From Myxococcales bacterium (GTDB lineage: Bacteria > Myxococcota_A > Polyangia > Polyangiales > Polyangiaceae), in NCBI GenBank assembly GCA_016720545.1, contig JADKKK010000001.1:434001-498000 (forward strand): a stretch of DNA of 64,000 bases, read 5' to 3'. The notes below the pieces were generated by a model that was not told the DNA's origin, made no database searches, and was given only the letters and a program-made list of their open reading frames with translations. Below are positions 33,357 through 41,303 of this stretch, piece after piece. Position 1 is the stretch's first letter; the number at the start of each line of letters is the position of its first letter. Both the position numbers and the translations under genes were made by a program.

Positions 33357-34711
33357 GGGGAGTTGGGTCCCAAGAACTGCGCCTGGAGCTCGATGGCCTC
33401 TGCCTCGCCCGCGCGCCGGACGTGAAAGCGCACCGGCCTCGGAGCCCCGCGAGGCCCCGTCACGAAGAGCGGGACTCGCCGCGACTCGTACGGGGCGAGG
33501 TCGAGCGACGGGGCGGCGAACGTGAGCGTCAGCGGCGCGGCGCCTGGGGGATCGCTCGGGGCAAAGTCGAAGTGCGCCGGCACGTCGGACTTGTTCACGA
33601 TGTGCACCTCGAGAGTGTTCCGCACCTGATCGCCCACGAGCTCGTAGGGCGGGCCCGAGAGCCGGAGGACGTTCGCGGCGTACGTGGTCCGCTGCCGGAT
33701 CGTGACCACCGCGACCAAAGCGCCGATGAGGACGAGCGCCCCGTAGAGCGCCATCCGCGGGCGCAGGAGCCGGGTCTTGTTGCCCTCGAAGCCGTTCTCG
33801 GAGTCGTAGCGAATGAGTCCCTTTGGGCGACCGAGCCGGGTCATCACGTCGTCGCAAGCGTCCACGCAGGCCGCGCACGCGACGCAGTCGACCTGGAGCC
33901 CCTCGCGAATGTCGATGCCCGTCGGACAGACGACGACGCAGCGGTCGCACGACACGCAGTCGCCTGCCCCCTCTGCCTTCACTTTGCCGCGCGCGCGCGG
34001 CTCGCCGCGCTGCGTGTCGTACCCCACGATGAGAGTGTCGCGATCGAACAGCACCGACTGCATACGACCGTAGGGGCAAATCACGAGGCACGTCTGCTCG
34101 CGGAAGCGGGCGAAGTTGCCATAGAAGATCAGGGTCATCACGGTCGCCCACACGAACGGCGACAGGTGCTCCGCGGGCCCGGCTCGCATCATGGTGACGA
34201 GCCCGTCCCACGAGACGAAATAGAGCACGAAGACGTGCGCGACCACCGACGAGATGGCGACGAAAACGACCTGGAGCGCGACGCGGCGCCACCACGCGGG
34301 CTCGCTCTTGCTCCGCTCCCCCCGCGAGCCGAGGATGAGGCGCTCGACCGGCCGATAGACGCCCTCCAGGAACACCGTCTGCGGGCAGGTGTAGCCGCAC
34401 CACACGCGCCCGAGGAGGCCCGTGAGCACGACGATCGTGATGGCGAGGCCGGTCAGCGCGAAGAAGGCCAGATAGGTGTCCTGCGCGCCGAGCGCGAGCC
34501 CCAGGATGTGGAAGCGGCGCGACGGGACGTCGAGCCATATCCCCGGGGCGCCGCGGATCTTGACGAACGGGAGGACCAGGAGAACCGCAACGAGGACCGC
34601 GAAGAGTACGCGGCGGGCCCGCGTGAACCTCCCTTGAACGTCGGCGGTGACGATGCGCAGGTGGCGCCCGTCCGTGAGGAGGGACGAGCGCCGAGCCTTC
34701 GAGGGCTTCAC
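33353..34711 (-). CDS. ccoG: Cytochrome c oxidase accessory protein CcoG (FixG/RdxA)
   Basis: 452 residues, GTG start overlapping the ccoP stop by 4 bp. Four or five membrane helices with the conserved RVWCGYTCPQTVF and RFREQTCLVICPYGR segments. Then two ferredoxin-type [4Fe-4S] motifs, CVSCDRCVVVCP and CVACAACVDAC, and a C-terminal Ig-like domain (about 340-450). CcoG reduces copper(II) for assembly of the cbb3 CuB site. Its position right after ccoP is canonical. Confidence 0.96.
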   Translation of the reverse strand: MKPSKARRSSLLTDGRHLRIVTADVQGRFTRARRVLFAVLVAVLLVLPFVKIRGAPGIWLDVPSRRFHILGLALGAQDTYLAFFALTGLAITIVVLTGLLGRVWCGYTCPQTVFLEGVYRPVERLILGSRGERSKSEPAWWRRVALQVVFVAISSVVAHVFVLYFVSWDGLVTMMRAGPAEHLSPFVWATVMTLIFYGNFARFREQTCLVICPYGRMQSVLFDRDTLIVGYDTQRGEPRARGKVKAEGAGDCVSCDRCVVVCPTGIDIREGLQVDCVACAACVDACDDVMTRLGRPKGLIRYDSENGFEGNKTRLLRPRMALYGALVLIGALVAVVTIRQRTTYAANVLRLSGPPYELVGDQVRNTLEVHIVNKSDVPAHFDFAPSDPPGAAPLTLTFAAPSLDLAPYESRRVPLFVTGPRGAPRPVRFHVRRAGEAEAIELQAQFLGPNSP

Positions 34712-35319
34712 GGGTCCGGCGTGCCCTGCGGCGGCTTCCCGGGCAGGTTCTTGCCGCGGAGCGTGAGCACGTACGCGGTCACCGCGAGGGTCTTGTCGGG
34801 TCCGAGCGTGGGGAGCCACGCCTGCATGCCCTTGTCGGGCACGCCCTCCGTGATGGTCTTGTAGATCTTGGCGTTTGATCCGCCGTGCAGCCACGCGCTG
34901 TCGGTGAGGTTCGGCCCAATGAGCCCGCTGCCGTCGGGCTTGTGGCAGGCCGCGCACATGGCGGCGAAGGTGGCCTTCCCCTTCTCCAGGGTGACAGGGT
35001 CCTTCGACAGGGTGTCGAGCGCCTCCGGGCCGACCGCCCCCTGCGCGCGGAGCTTGTCCGCCTGCGCCGCCGCGATCTGCGCTGCCTCCTTCTCGTACTC
35101 CTCGCGCCCGACGGGCGCGAAGTGGAACGTGTGGAACACGAACCAGTACACCCCCGCGGCGAGCACAGTCACGAGGAAAATACCTTGCCACCACTGTGGA
35201 GGCGACACGTTCGCCTCCTGGATACCGTCGTAGTCGTGCTCGAGCGGCCCCTCCCACCAGGGCGTCTCGGCGCCGCGCCGCTCGGGCTTCTCGGCCTTGG
35301 GATTCTCTTGCTCAGACAT
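34708..35319 (-). CDS. ccoP: cbb3 oxidase subunit CcoP (short, mono-heme)
   Basis: 203 residues. Leader EQENPKAEK and the family motif EHDYDGIQEANVSPPQWWQGIF precede one transmembrane helix (about 50-68). One class I cytochrome c motif follows, CAACH (about 128), with distal Met probably in KGMQAW. Most CcoP proteins have two c-type hemes and about 300 residues; here the second heme domain is missing, as in some CcoNO-fusion operons. It overlaps ccoQ by 8 bp and ccoG by 4 bp. ATG 35319 was chosen because the upstream codons lack the family sequence. Confidence 0.93.
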   Translation of the reverse strand: MSEQENPKAEKPERRGAETPWWEGPLEHDYDGIQEANVSPPQWWQGIFLVTVLAAGVYWFVFHTFHFAPVGREEYEKEAAQIAAAQADKLRAQGAVGPEALDTLSKDPVTLEKGKATFAAMCAACHKPDGSGLIGPNLTDSAWLHGGSNAKIYKTITEGVPDKGMQAWLPTLGPDKTLAVTAYVLTLRGKNLPGKPPQGTPDP

Positions 35320-35491
35320 CGGACTCGTCCTTCTCGAGAGGGAGGGTAGACACGGCGTCGAACGCCCCACGCTTGGGCAGCGCCGCGCGCAGGACGACGA
35401 GGCAGAAGATGGTGAAGAACAGCGCGAGGCCGAACAGCGGGAGCGCGAGCAGTGGGCTCTGCGCGAGGAACGCGAGGGCTTGACTCTTCAT
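35312..35491 (-). CDS. ccoQ: cbb3 oxidase small subunit CcoQ
   Basis: 59 residues, a single transmembrane helix (LLALPLFGLALFFTIFCLVVL, Cys near its end) and a charged C-terminus with LPLEKDE. Size, helix and position between ccoNO and ccoP identify CcoQ/FixQ, which stabilises the assembled oxidase. ATG 35491 overlaps the ccoNO stop (ATGA). Together with its neighbours it forms a chain of genes without spacers. Confidence 0.85.
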   Translation of the reverse strand: MKSQALAFLAQSPLLALPLFGLALFFTIFCLVVLRAALPKRGAFDAVSTLPLEKDESDV

Positions 35492-37815
35492 GGCTTGTCC
35501 GTCTTCTCGGCCACGGGCGCCGTACGAGGAGGGGTCTTCCCGAGCCGCTGGAGATAGGCGATGACGGCGACGAGCTCGGTGTCGGGCTCGGTCTTCGTGC
35601 CCAGCGTCGCGAGCTCGGCGGTGATGGTGCGGGCCTGAGCCTTCGCGCTCTCCTCCGCCTTCAGGATGTCGTCGCTCCGATAGGGCACGCCGACCTGCGA
35701 CAGCGCACGGAGCTTGACGGGGGTCTTCGCGTAGTCGAGCGAGTTCGTCTCGAGGTGCTTGTAGGGCGGCATGTTCGACCCGGTGGTGATGGCCCGCGGA
35801 TCGATCATGTGCTGGTAGTGCCACGCGTGGGAGTACTTTCCACCGACGCGGGCGAGGTCGGGGCCGGTGCGCTTCGACCCCCACTGGAACGGGTGGTCGT
35901 ATTGGGAGTCGGTCATGTCCGACGGCGCCCCGTAGCGCTGCGCCTCGTGCGTGAGCGAGCGGATCATCTGCGAGTGGCAGGTGTAGCAACCCTCGCGCAG
36001 ATAGACGTCGCGCCCCTCCACCTCGAGGGCGGTGTACGGCGCGGCGTTGGCCGAGGCGGCCGCGCCGGCGGGCTTCACGAGGAGCGACGGGATGATCTCG
36101 GCCACGCCGCCGATGATGACGGCCACGGCGGCGAGCGCCGAGAAGAGCAGCGATCGGCCCTCGAGGATGCGGTGCCACGAGGCCTCGCCGCGCGCCCTCG
36201 CCGACTGTACGGCGAACGCTCCGAGGATGGTGACCGCGATGGCGACGCAGGCGAAGAGCACCCCCGCGAACCCGTTCGCCACGAGGGTGAGCATGATCAT
36301 CGTCGTCGCGAGCACCGTGTAGATGATCGGCGGCGCGGTCAGCATCTTCACCCAGCTGAGCTCCGGCGGCGAGGCGAGGCGAACGACGGTGACGGAGGTG
36401 GTGACGGCCTTGCCCGACCGCGCGGTGACCGCGAGGTTGTAGGCCATGAGGATGAACCCGGTGAGGTACAGGCCGCCGCCCACCACGCGCATCCAGTACA
36501 TGGGCTTGACCGCGATGAGCGTCTCGATGAACGTCGGGTAGACGAGGGAGCCGTCGGCTGCCAGGGCGCGGAGCATGAGCCCCTGGGTGATGCCGGCGAC
36601 CCACATCGACACGACGTAGAGCACGATACCGAGAGTACCCAGGTAGAAGTGCAGGTTCGCGAGTCGCGTGGAGTGGAGCTTGGTGCCGTAGAGCCGCGGC
36701 ACCATGTAGTAGAACATCGCCGCCGCGAAGAACCCGTTCCATCCGAGCGCGCCGTTATGGACGTGCGCGATGATCCAGTCGGTGTAGTGACCGAGGGCGC
36801 TGACCGCGCGAATCGATAGCAGCGGCCCCTCGAAGGTGGCCATGCCGTACGCGGTGATTCCGGCGACGAAGAACTTGAGGACCGGGTCGTCGCGGAGGCG
36901 CTCCCAGCGGGCGCGAATCGTGAAGAGACCGTTGACCATGCCGCCCCAGCTCGGGGCCCACAACATGATGCTGAACACCACACCGAGGGTCTGCGCCCAG
37001 TCAGGCAGGGCGGTATTGAGCAGGTGGTGCGGCCCCGCCCAGATGTACATGAAGATAAGCGACCAGAAGTGAATGATCGAGAGACGATAGGAGAACACCG
37101 GTCGATCGACGGCCTTCGGCACGTAGTAGTACATGATGCCGAGCACGGGGGTCGTGAGGAAGAACGCGACCGCATTGTGCCCGTACCACCACTGCACGAG
37201 GGCGTCCTGAGCGCCGCCAAAGATGGAGTAGCTCTTCATCGCCATGACCGGGATGGCGAGGCTGTTGACCAGGTGGAGCAGCGCTACCGTGATGATGGTC
37301 GCGATGTAGAACCAGATGGCCACGTAGAGGTGCTTCTCGTTGCGCTTCGCCAGCGTCCAGAAGAAGTTCACCGCGAACACCACCCACACCACCGTGATGG
37401 CGATATCGATGGGCCACTCGAGCTCGGCGTACTCTTTTCCTTGGGTGAAGCCGAGGGGGAGCGAGAGCGCCGCCGACACGATGATGGCCTGCCAGCCCCA
37501 GAAGTGGAACTTCCCGAGGGCGTCCGAGGCCATACGGGTCTTCAAGAGTCGCTGGGTGGAGTGGTAGATTCCGGCGAACACCATGTTCCCGACGAACGCG
37601 AAGATGACGGCGTTCGTGTGGAGCGGGCGAAGCCGACCATAGCCGAGGAACGGGTGCACGTTGGCCGGCCACCAGGCCAGCTGGAGCGCCACGATGACGC
37701 CGACCAGCATTCCCACGATCCCCCACATGACGGACGCGGCGACGAACTGCCTCGGCAGGTCGTCGTCGTAGGTCACTTTCACCTCGGAGGTCTCGATCTC
37801 TGTCGCTTCACTCAT
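35488..37815 (-). CDS. ccoNO: cbb3 oxidase CcoN-CcoO fusion (subunits I and II)
   Basis: 775 residues. N part (1-~480): twelve or more helices with heme and CuB ligands in RPLHTNAVIFAFVGN, QWWYGHNAVAFFLTTP, GPHHLLNTALPDW and HVHNGALGWNGF. After a linker with three more helices, the CcoO part (~565-775) has the heme c motif EGCYTCHSQMIRSL and the RVGGKYSHAWHYQHMIDPR region with its Met ligand in SNMPPYKHL. In most organisms these are two genes; a CcoNO fusion is known in some Bacteroidetes and deltaproteobacteria. This catalytic core reduces O2 at high affinity and pumps protons. Confidence 0.97.
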   Translation of the reverse strand: MSEATEIETSEVKVTYDDDLPRQFVAASVMWGIVGMLVGVIVALQLAWWPANVHPFLGYGRLRPLHTNAVIFAFVGNMVFAGIYHSTQRLLKTRMASDALGKFHFWGWQAIIVSAALSLPLGFTQGKEYAELEWPIDIAITVVWVVFAVNFFWTLAKRNEKHLYVAIWFYIATIITVALLHLVNSLAIPVMAMKSYSIFGGAQDALVQWWYGHNAVAFFLTTPVLGIMYYYVPKAVDRPVFSYRLSIIHFWSLIFMYIWAGPHHLLNTALPDWAQTLGVVFSIMLWAPSWGGMVNGLFTIRARWERLRDDPVLKFFVAGITAYGMATFEGPLLSIRAVSALGHYTDWIIAHVHNGALGWNGFFAAAMFYYMVPRLYGTKLHSTRLANLHFYLGTLGIVLYVVSMWVAGITQGLMLRALAADGSLVYPTFIETLIAVKPMYWMRVVGGGLYLTGFILMAYNLAVTARSGKAVTTSVTVVRLASPPELSWVKMLTAPPIIYTVLATTMIMLTLVANGFAGVLFACVAIAVTILGAFAVQSARARGEASWHRILEGRSLLFSALAAVAVIIGGVAEIIPSLLVKPAGAAASANAAPYTALEVEGRDVYLREGCYTCHSQMIRSLTHEAQRYGAPSDMTDSQYDHPFQWGSKRTGPDLARVGGKYSHAWHYQHMIDPRAITTGSNMPPYKHLETNSLDYAKTPVKLRALSQVGVPYRSDDILKAEESAKAQARTITAELATLGTKTEPDTELVAVIAYLQRLGKTPPRTAPVAEKTDKP

Positions 37816-37966
37816 GAGCGTCCTCGGTTTCTTCCTTTTCTATCGGCAGCAGCGCCAGGCGGTCGGACTCCTCGAAGTCGCGCTGCTTCCACGAAAAGAG
37901 GAAGAGCGCTATCGAGCCGACCACCAACATCAAACTCACGAACACCTGCAAAACTACGACGTCCAT
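37808..37966 (-). CDS. ccoS: cbb3 maturation protein CcoS
   Basis: 52 residues with one N-terminal helix (VVVLQVFVSLMLVVGSIALFLFSW) and a charged tail with QRDFEESDR, matching CcoS/FixS. It is needed to insert heme b and CuB into CcoN. ATG 37966 lies inside the end of ccoI (13-bp overlap) and its stop overlaps the ccoNO start by 8 bp. Confidence 0.88.
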   Translation of the reverse strand: MDVVVLQVFVSLMLVVGSIALFLFSWKQRDFEESDRLALLPIEKEETEDAHE

Positions 37967-40293
37967 ATCTTGGCCCCCGCCGAGAGCTCTCTCATGGTGA
38001 GCACGATGAGGCCCACCGAGGAGAGCGGCATGAGCACGGCGCAGAGGAGGGGCGACATGTGCCCCGACGCCGCGAGGGCCACCGTCACCACGTTGTAGGC
38101 AATGGCCACACCGATATTCCTGCGCACGACTCCGCGAAGCCGCCGCGCCACGCGCAGGGCCCGGCGCACGCCCTCGAAGCCCGCGCCAGTGAAGAAGAAG
38201 TCGGCGCGGCTCGCGACGAAGGGGCGATCGACCGCGGGAGTCCCCGAGCAGAGGGCGACCTCGAGCGCCAGGGCGTCGTTGACGCCGTCGCCGATCATCA
38301 GCGTCTTGGCGGCGTCGTTGGCCTCGATCCACGCGCGCTTCGCCCGTGGATCGGCGCCCGCGACGACGCGGTCGGCGGGGATGTCGAAGCAAGCCGCCAC
38401 CGAGACCGCGCGGTCCTCGCGATCTCCAGTGAGCACGAACGCCTCGTAGCCGTCGCCGACGAGCCCCGCCACGTCGCGCTCGGCGCCGTCGCGGAGAACC
38501 TCTTCGGTCTCGAACGAGGCGCGCACGACGCCGCGCTCCATGTACACGACGTCGCCGGGATCCGCGGGGGAGCCGGACACGGCGCGCGGCGGGGCGCCCA
38601 GGTAGGCCGTGGCCGAGCGCACCCCTCGACCGGGCTCCTCCGTCGTGATGAAGTCGTCGTCGAGGACCGCGTCTTCCCCCACGAGCGCGGCAGAGATCGC
38701 CTCCGCCTTCGGGTGCGAGCTGCGCACCGCGAGGTTGTACAGCACGCGCCGGCTCGGGGAGGAGAGCGCCGCGAGGGGGGCCAGATCGCGGAGGACGAGC
38801 CGCCCGGTGGTGAGGGTGCCGGTCTTGTCGAACACCACGCGGCGCACCTCCATCGCGCGGTCCAGGAATCCGTCGGCGCGGACGAACAGCCCGGCGCGCC
38901 GAAGCCCCGCGTGGGCGAGCTCATAGGCGAAGGGCGTGGCGATGCCCATCGCGCATGGGCAGGTGACGATGAGCAGGCCGCTCGAGACCTCGAAGGCCCG
39001 CCACGGACCGGCGTGAAGTGCCCAGAACGCGAAGGTGGCCGCGGCCAGCAGCAGCACGATGACGACGTAGGCGCGGGAGAAGGCCTGCCAGAACTCGACC
39101 TGTGCGCGGCCCTCGGGGACGGCGCGCAGGAGGTCGCGGAGACCCGACTCCTCGAAGTCTTGGGCGAGCCGCACCCGCGTCGCCTCCGCTTGGCGGAGGA
39201 AGGCACCGGCCGGCACGCGCTCGGCCTCGGCGTAGCGGGCTGGCTCGGGCTCGCCGGTGATCCAGTCGAGCGAGAAGCTCGCGGCGCCCCCGAGCGGGGT
39301 CGCGTCGACCGGCACGAGATCGCCCGGCGCGAGGAGGATGACGTCGCCTCGACGGAGCTCGCGGCCCTTCACGATCTCCACATGACCGTCACGCACGCGG
39401 CGCGCGAGCAGGCCGTCGGCGCCGTCGCTCTCGAGGAGGTAGGCTCGGTTCTGGCGCAGCACGCGCTCCTGCAGGAAGCGCCCGACGAGCATGAGCGCGA
39501 TGAACACGTTCAGCGTGTCGAAGTAGGTCTGCGCGCCAGACCTCGCGAAGAAGCCGTGCGCGGACGAGGCGTACGCGAGCCCGATCCCGAGCGCGATGGG
39601 CAAGTCGAGGTGAAAGGCGCGCCGCCGCAGCGTGGCCCAAGCCGAGCGGAAGAACACCGCCCCGCCCACGACGACGCTGACGGTGGAGAGCGCGAAATCG
39701 AGCGTGTGAAACAGCCGATAGAGCGCCCCTTCGCGGAGCCCCGCGTAGGTAGAAATCGCGAAGATCATGGTGTTCATCGCGATCGCGATGCACACGCCCA
39801 TGCGCCAGACGAGGTCGTCGGGGGGGCTCTCGGCGCCGCGCTTGGCCGACGAGAAGCGGTAGCCGAAGCGGCTCAGGCCGTCGACGAAGGTCTCGAGGGG
39901 GAACGACGGGGTGACCACGAGCTCGCAGCGCCCGGTAGACGGGGTCGCCCGCACGTGACCGGCCTTCGCGTGCCTGCGAAACAGCTCCTGGAAGATCCAC
40001 ACGCACGCGGAGCAGTGCATCCCCTGGACGTCCAGGACAACCTTCGTGAGCCCGCGCGCGCCGCGGAGGGCGACGCCCTCGGCCTCGAGCCAAAGGCGAT
40101 CCGGGCGGGCGGCGCCCTCGGTCATGGGGTTGCCGCTGCCCAGCTCGTAGTAGCGCAGCAGCCCCTCCGAGCGGAGGAGCTCGTTTACGTTCTCGCAGCC
40201 CGAGCAGCAGAACGTGCTCGTGCCGCTCGGTAGTCCGCAGTGCGCACAGGCCCCCGCCCGCCTGTCAGTCGCAGGTATCGGAAGCGCCGACAT
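37954..40293 (-). CDS. ccoI: Copper-transporting P1B-type ATPase CcoI (FixI)
   Basis: 779 residues. The N-terminus has a ribbon-like CAHCG...CCSGCENV (about 15-40) and a heavy-metal domain VQGMHCSACVW. Eight helices, the metal-transporting CPC (VTCPCAMG), phosphorylation DKTGT (VFDKTGTLT), and hinge GDGVNDALAL are all present. It exports Cu(I) to the periplasm for CuB assembly of cbb3. The codons upstream of ATG 40293 lack family sequence. It starts 13 bp after the upstream usp stop, so the whole block is read as one operon. Confidence 0.96.
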   Translation of the reverse strand: MSALPIPATDRRAGACAHCGLPSGTSTFCCSGCENVNELLRSEGLLRYYELGSGNPMTEGAARPDRLWLEAEGVALRGARGLTKVVLDVQGMHCSACVWIFQELFRRHAKAGHVRATPSTGRCELVVTPSFPLETFVDGLSRFGYRFSSAKRGAESPPDDLVWRMGVCIAIAMNTMIFAISTYAGLREGALYRLFHTLDFALSTVSVVVGGAVFFRSAWATLRRRAFHLDLPIALGIGLAYASSAHGFFARSGAQTYFDTLNVFIALMLVGRFLQERVLRQNRAYLLESDGADGLLARRVRDGHVEIVKGRELRRGDVILLAPGDLVPVDATPLGGAASFSLDWITGEPEPARYAEAERVPAGAFLRQAEATRVRLAQDFEESGLRDLLRAVPEGRAQVEFWQAFSRAYVVIVLLLAAATFAFWALHAGPWRAFEVSSGLLIVTCPCAMGIATPFAYELAHAGLRRAGLFVRADGFLDRAMEVRRVVFDKTGTLTTGRLVLRDLAPLAALSSPSRRVLYNLAVRSSHPKAEAISAALVGEDAVLDDDFITTEEPGRGVRSATAYLGAPPRAVSGSPADPGDVVYMERGVVRASFETEEVLRDGAERDVAGLVGDGYEAFVLTGDREDRAVSVAACFDIPADRVVAGADPRAKRAWIEANDAAKTLMIGDGVNDALALEVALCSGTPAVDRPFVASRADFFFTGAGFEGVRRALRVARRLRGVVRRNIGVAIAYNVVTVALAASGHMSPLLCAVLMPLSSVGLIVLTMRELSAGAKIWTS

Positions 40294-40306
40294 GGCTGCC
40301 CCGCGA

Positions 40307-40900
40307 TCAGAGCTTCTGGCGCGGCGGCGAGACCGGCAAGACGCTGGAGTGGTGGGACTCGTGCTTCGAGTGCTGCTGGCACCACTCCACCTTGCCCTGG
40401 CTCGCCTGGCGAACCTCGGCGCACCGCTCGCAAGGCGGCAGGACGTGCGGCGCATTGTCGGACTCCTTCGGCCGCACCACGACGACGGAGCACGGAGCGA
40501 GCCGCACCGTGCGCTCCGCTATGGATCCAAAGAACGCCCGGGCGAGCCCGGTCCGACCGTGGGTTCCGACGAACACGAAGTCGGCGTCGGCGGACCGCGC
40601 CACGTCCGAGAGTATCGTCGCGGGCTCGCCGACGTTGACGTGCGTGACGAGCGTGACCCCGACGGGCAACGTCTGGCGCTCGACCGTCTCGCGCAGCGCC
40701 TCCGCCTGGTAGTCGAGGCGAGCCAGCTGCGCGTTCGCGGCGCCCTGGTCTTCGTCGACGCCCGGCATGAGCGCCAAGGCCCTCACCACGTGAACGGTCG
40801 AAGGCGCCAGGCTCGCCGCGTGGGCGATGGCGGCCTCGAGGGCACGGCCCGCCAGCTCGGAGGTGTCATAGCCAACGACGATGTTGCGCTTCAGGGTCAT
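40307..40900 (-). CDS. Universal stress protein with C-terminal Cys/His tail, first gene of the usp-cco operon
   Basis: 197 residues. Usp domain to about residue 148 with the nucleotide motif VGTHGRTGLARAFFGSIAERTVRLAPCSVVVVR. A ~45-residue tail follows with CERC, then C...QHSKHESHH, a likely zinc-binding extension. Such Cys/His tails recur on Usp proteins of anaerobic deltaproteobacteria. ATG 40900 is preceded by a near-perfect sigma-54 promoter, with the predicted transcript start only a base or so upstream. As first gene it would be co-expressed with the cbb3 oxidase. Confidence 0.92.
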   Translation of the reverse strand: MTLKRNIVVGYDTSELAGRALEAAIAHAASLAPSTVHVVRALALMPGVDEDQGAANAQLARLDYQAEALRETVERQTLPVGVTLVTHVNVGEPATILSDVARSADADFVFVGTHGRTGLARAFFGSIAERTVRLAPCSVVVVRPKESDNAPHVLPPCERCAEVRQASQGKVEWCQQHSKHESHHSSVLPVSPPRQKL

Positions 40901-40911
40901 GGCTCGCCATC

Positions 40912-40927
40912 AGCAATCGGTGTGCCA
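40912..40927 (-). promoter_or_regulatory. Sigma-54 (-24/-12) promoter of the usp-cco operon
   Basis: Minus strand 40927 to 40912 reads TGGCACACCGATTGCT, a complete match to TGGCAC-N5-TTGCW with GG and GC exactly 10 bp apart. The expected start site is about 40901, next to ATG 40900. Spacer bases (ACCG) also match the 26.5-kb copy. Confidence 0.78.
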
Positions 40928-41303
40928 CGGGCGCACGCACGAAATTTCGGCAAAATCAGCGCGCTCGTTGGCCGCGCGTGGAGGACGCCGCAGCGCTTGC
41001 CGAGCCCGCGCAAACTCTGCGCAGGGGACCGCGCGAGGGGCGAGCGCGAGCGCACGCGCCGACGAGGAGCGCCGCCCCGGCGCGCCTCGCCGTCCGCTGG
41101 CGGGCCGCGGCCCCGTACTTGCAGCGCCCGCGTCGCGCCCGAGACCGCTGAGCTGGCTCGACGGGGATCGGAGGACGCTGTCCACCTGGTCTGGGTCCCG
41201 AGCCCAACGCAGACGCCTCGGCCTCGAGACTCACGCTCGCCCAGTCGACCGGTCATCCCACAGTTCATCGCGGCGGGGTCTCCGCTGCGCGCGAGGTCCC
41301 TTC
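40928..41303. other. Intergenic region between usp-cco and the MBL-fold gene
   Basis: Roughly 376 bp without a supportable gene. It must hold the promoter of the rightward MBL-fold gene and any enhancer sites for the sigma-54 promoter at 40912. A GCGCA-N5-TGCGC inverted repeat lies at 41008-41022; I could not match it to an arm order near the second promoter. Confidence 0.6.

Noticed and set aside
37024..40233. A 1069-codon open frame on the plus strand, antisense to the cbb3 genes
   Set aside because: It lacks stops only because of GC-rich antisense codon structure; its protein is Arg/His/Glu/Asp-rich with no domain, while the minus-strand frames encode clear CcoI, CcoS and CcoN.
41008..41022. 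GCGCA-N5-TGCGC inverted repeat as enhancer site for the sigma-54 activator
   Set aside because: The nearest similar repeat by the second promoter (26584-26598) has its arms in the opposite order (TGCGC-N5-GCGCA), so a shared binding site is not supported; such palindromes are frequent at this GC content.
40901..41303. FNR/FixK-type boxes (TTGAT-N4-ATCAA) upstream of the oxidase operon
   Set aside because: I read this intergenic region and saw no match; the sigma-54 element is the only clear promoter-like signal.
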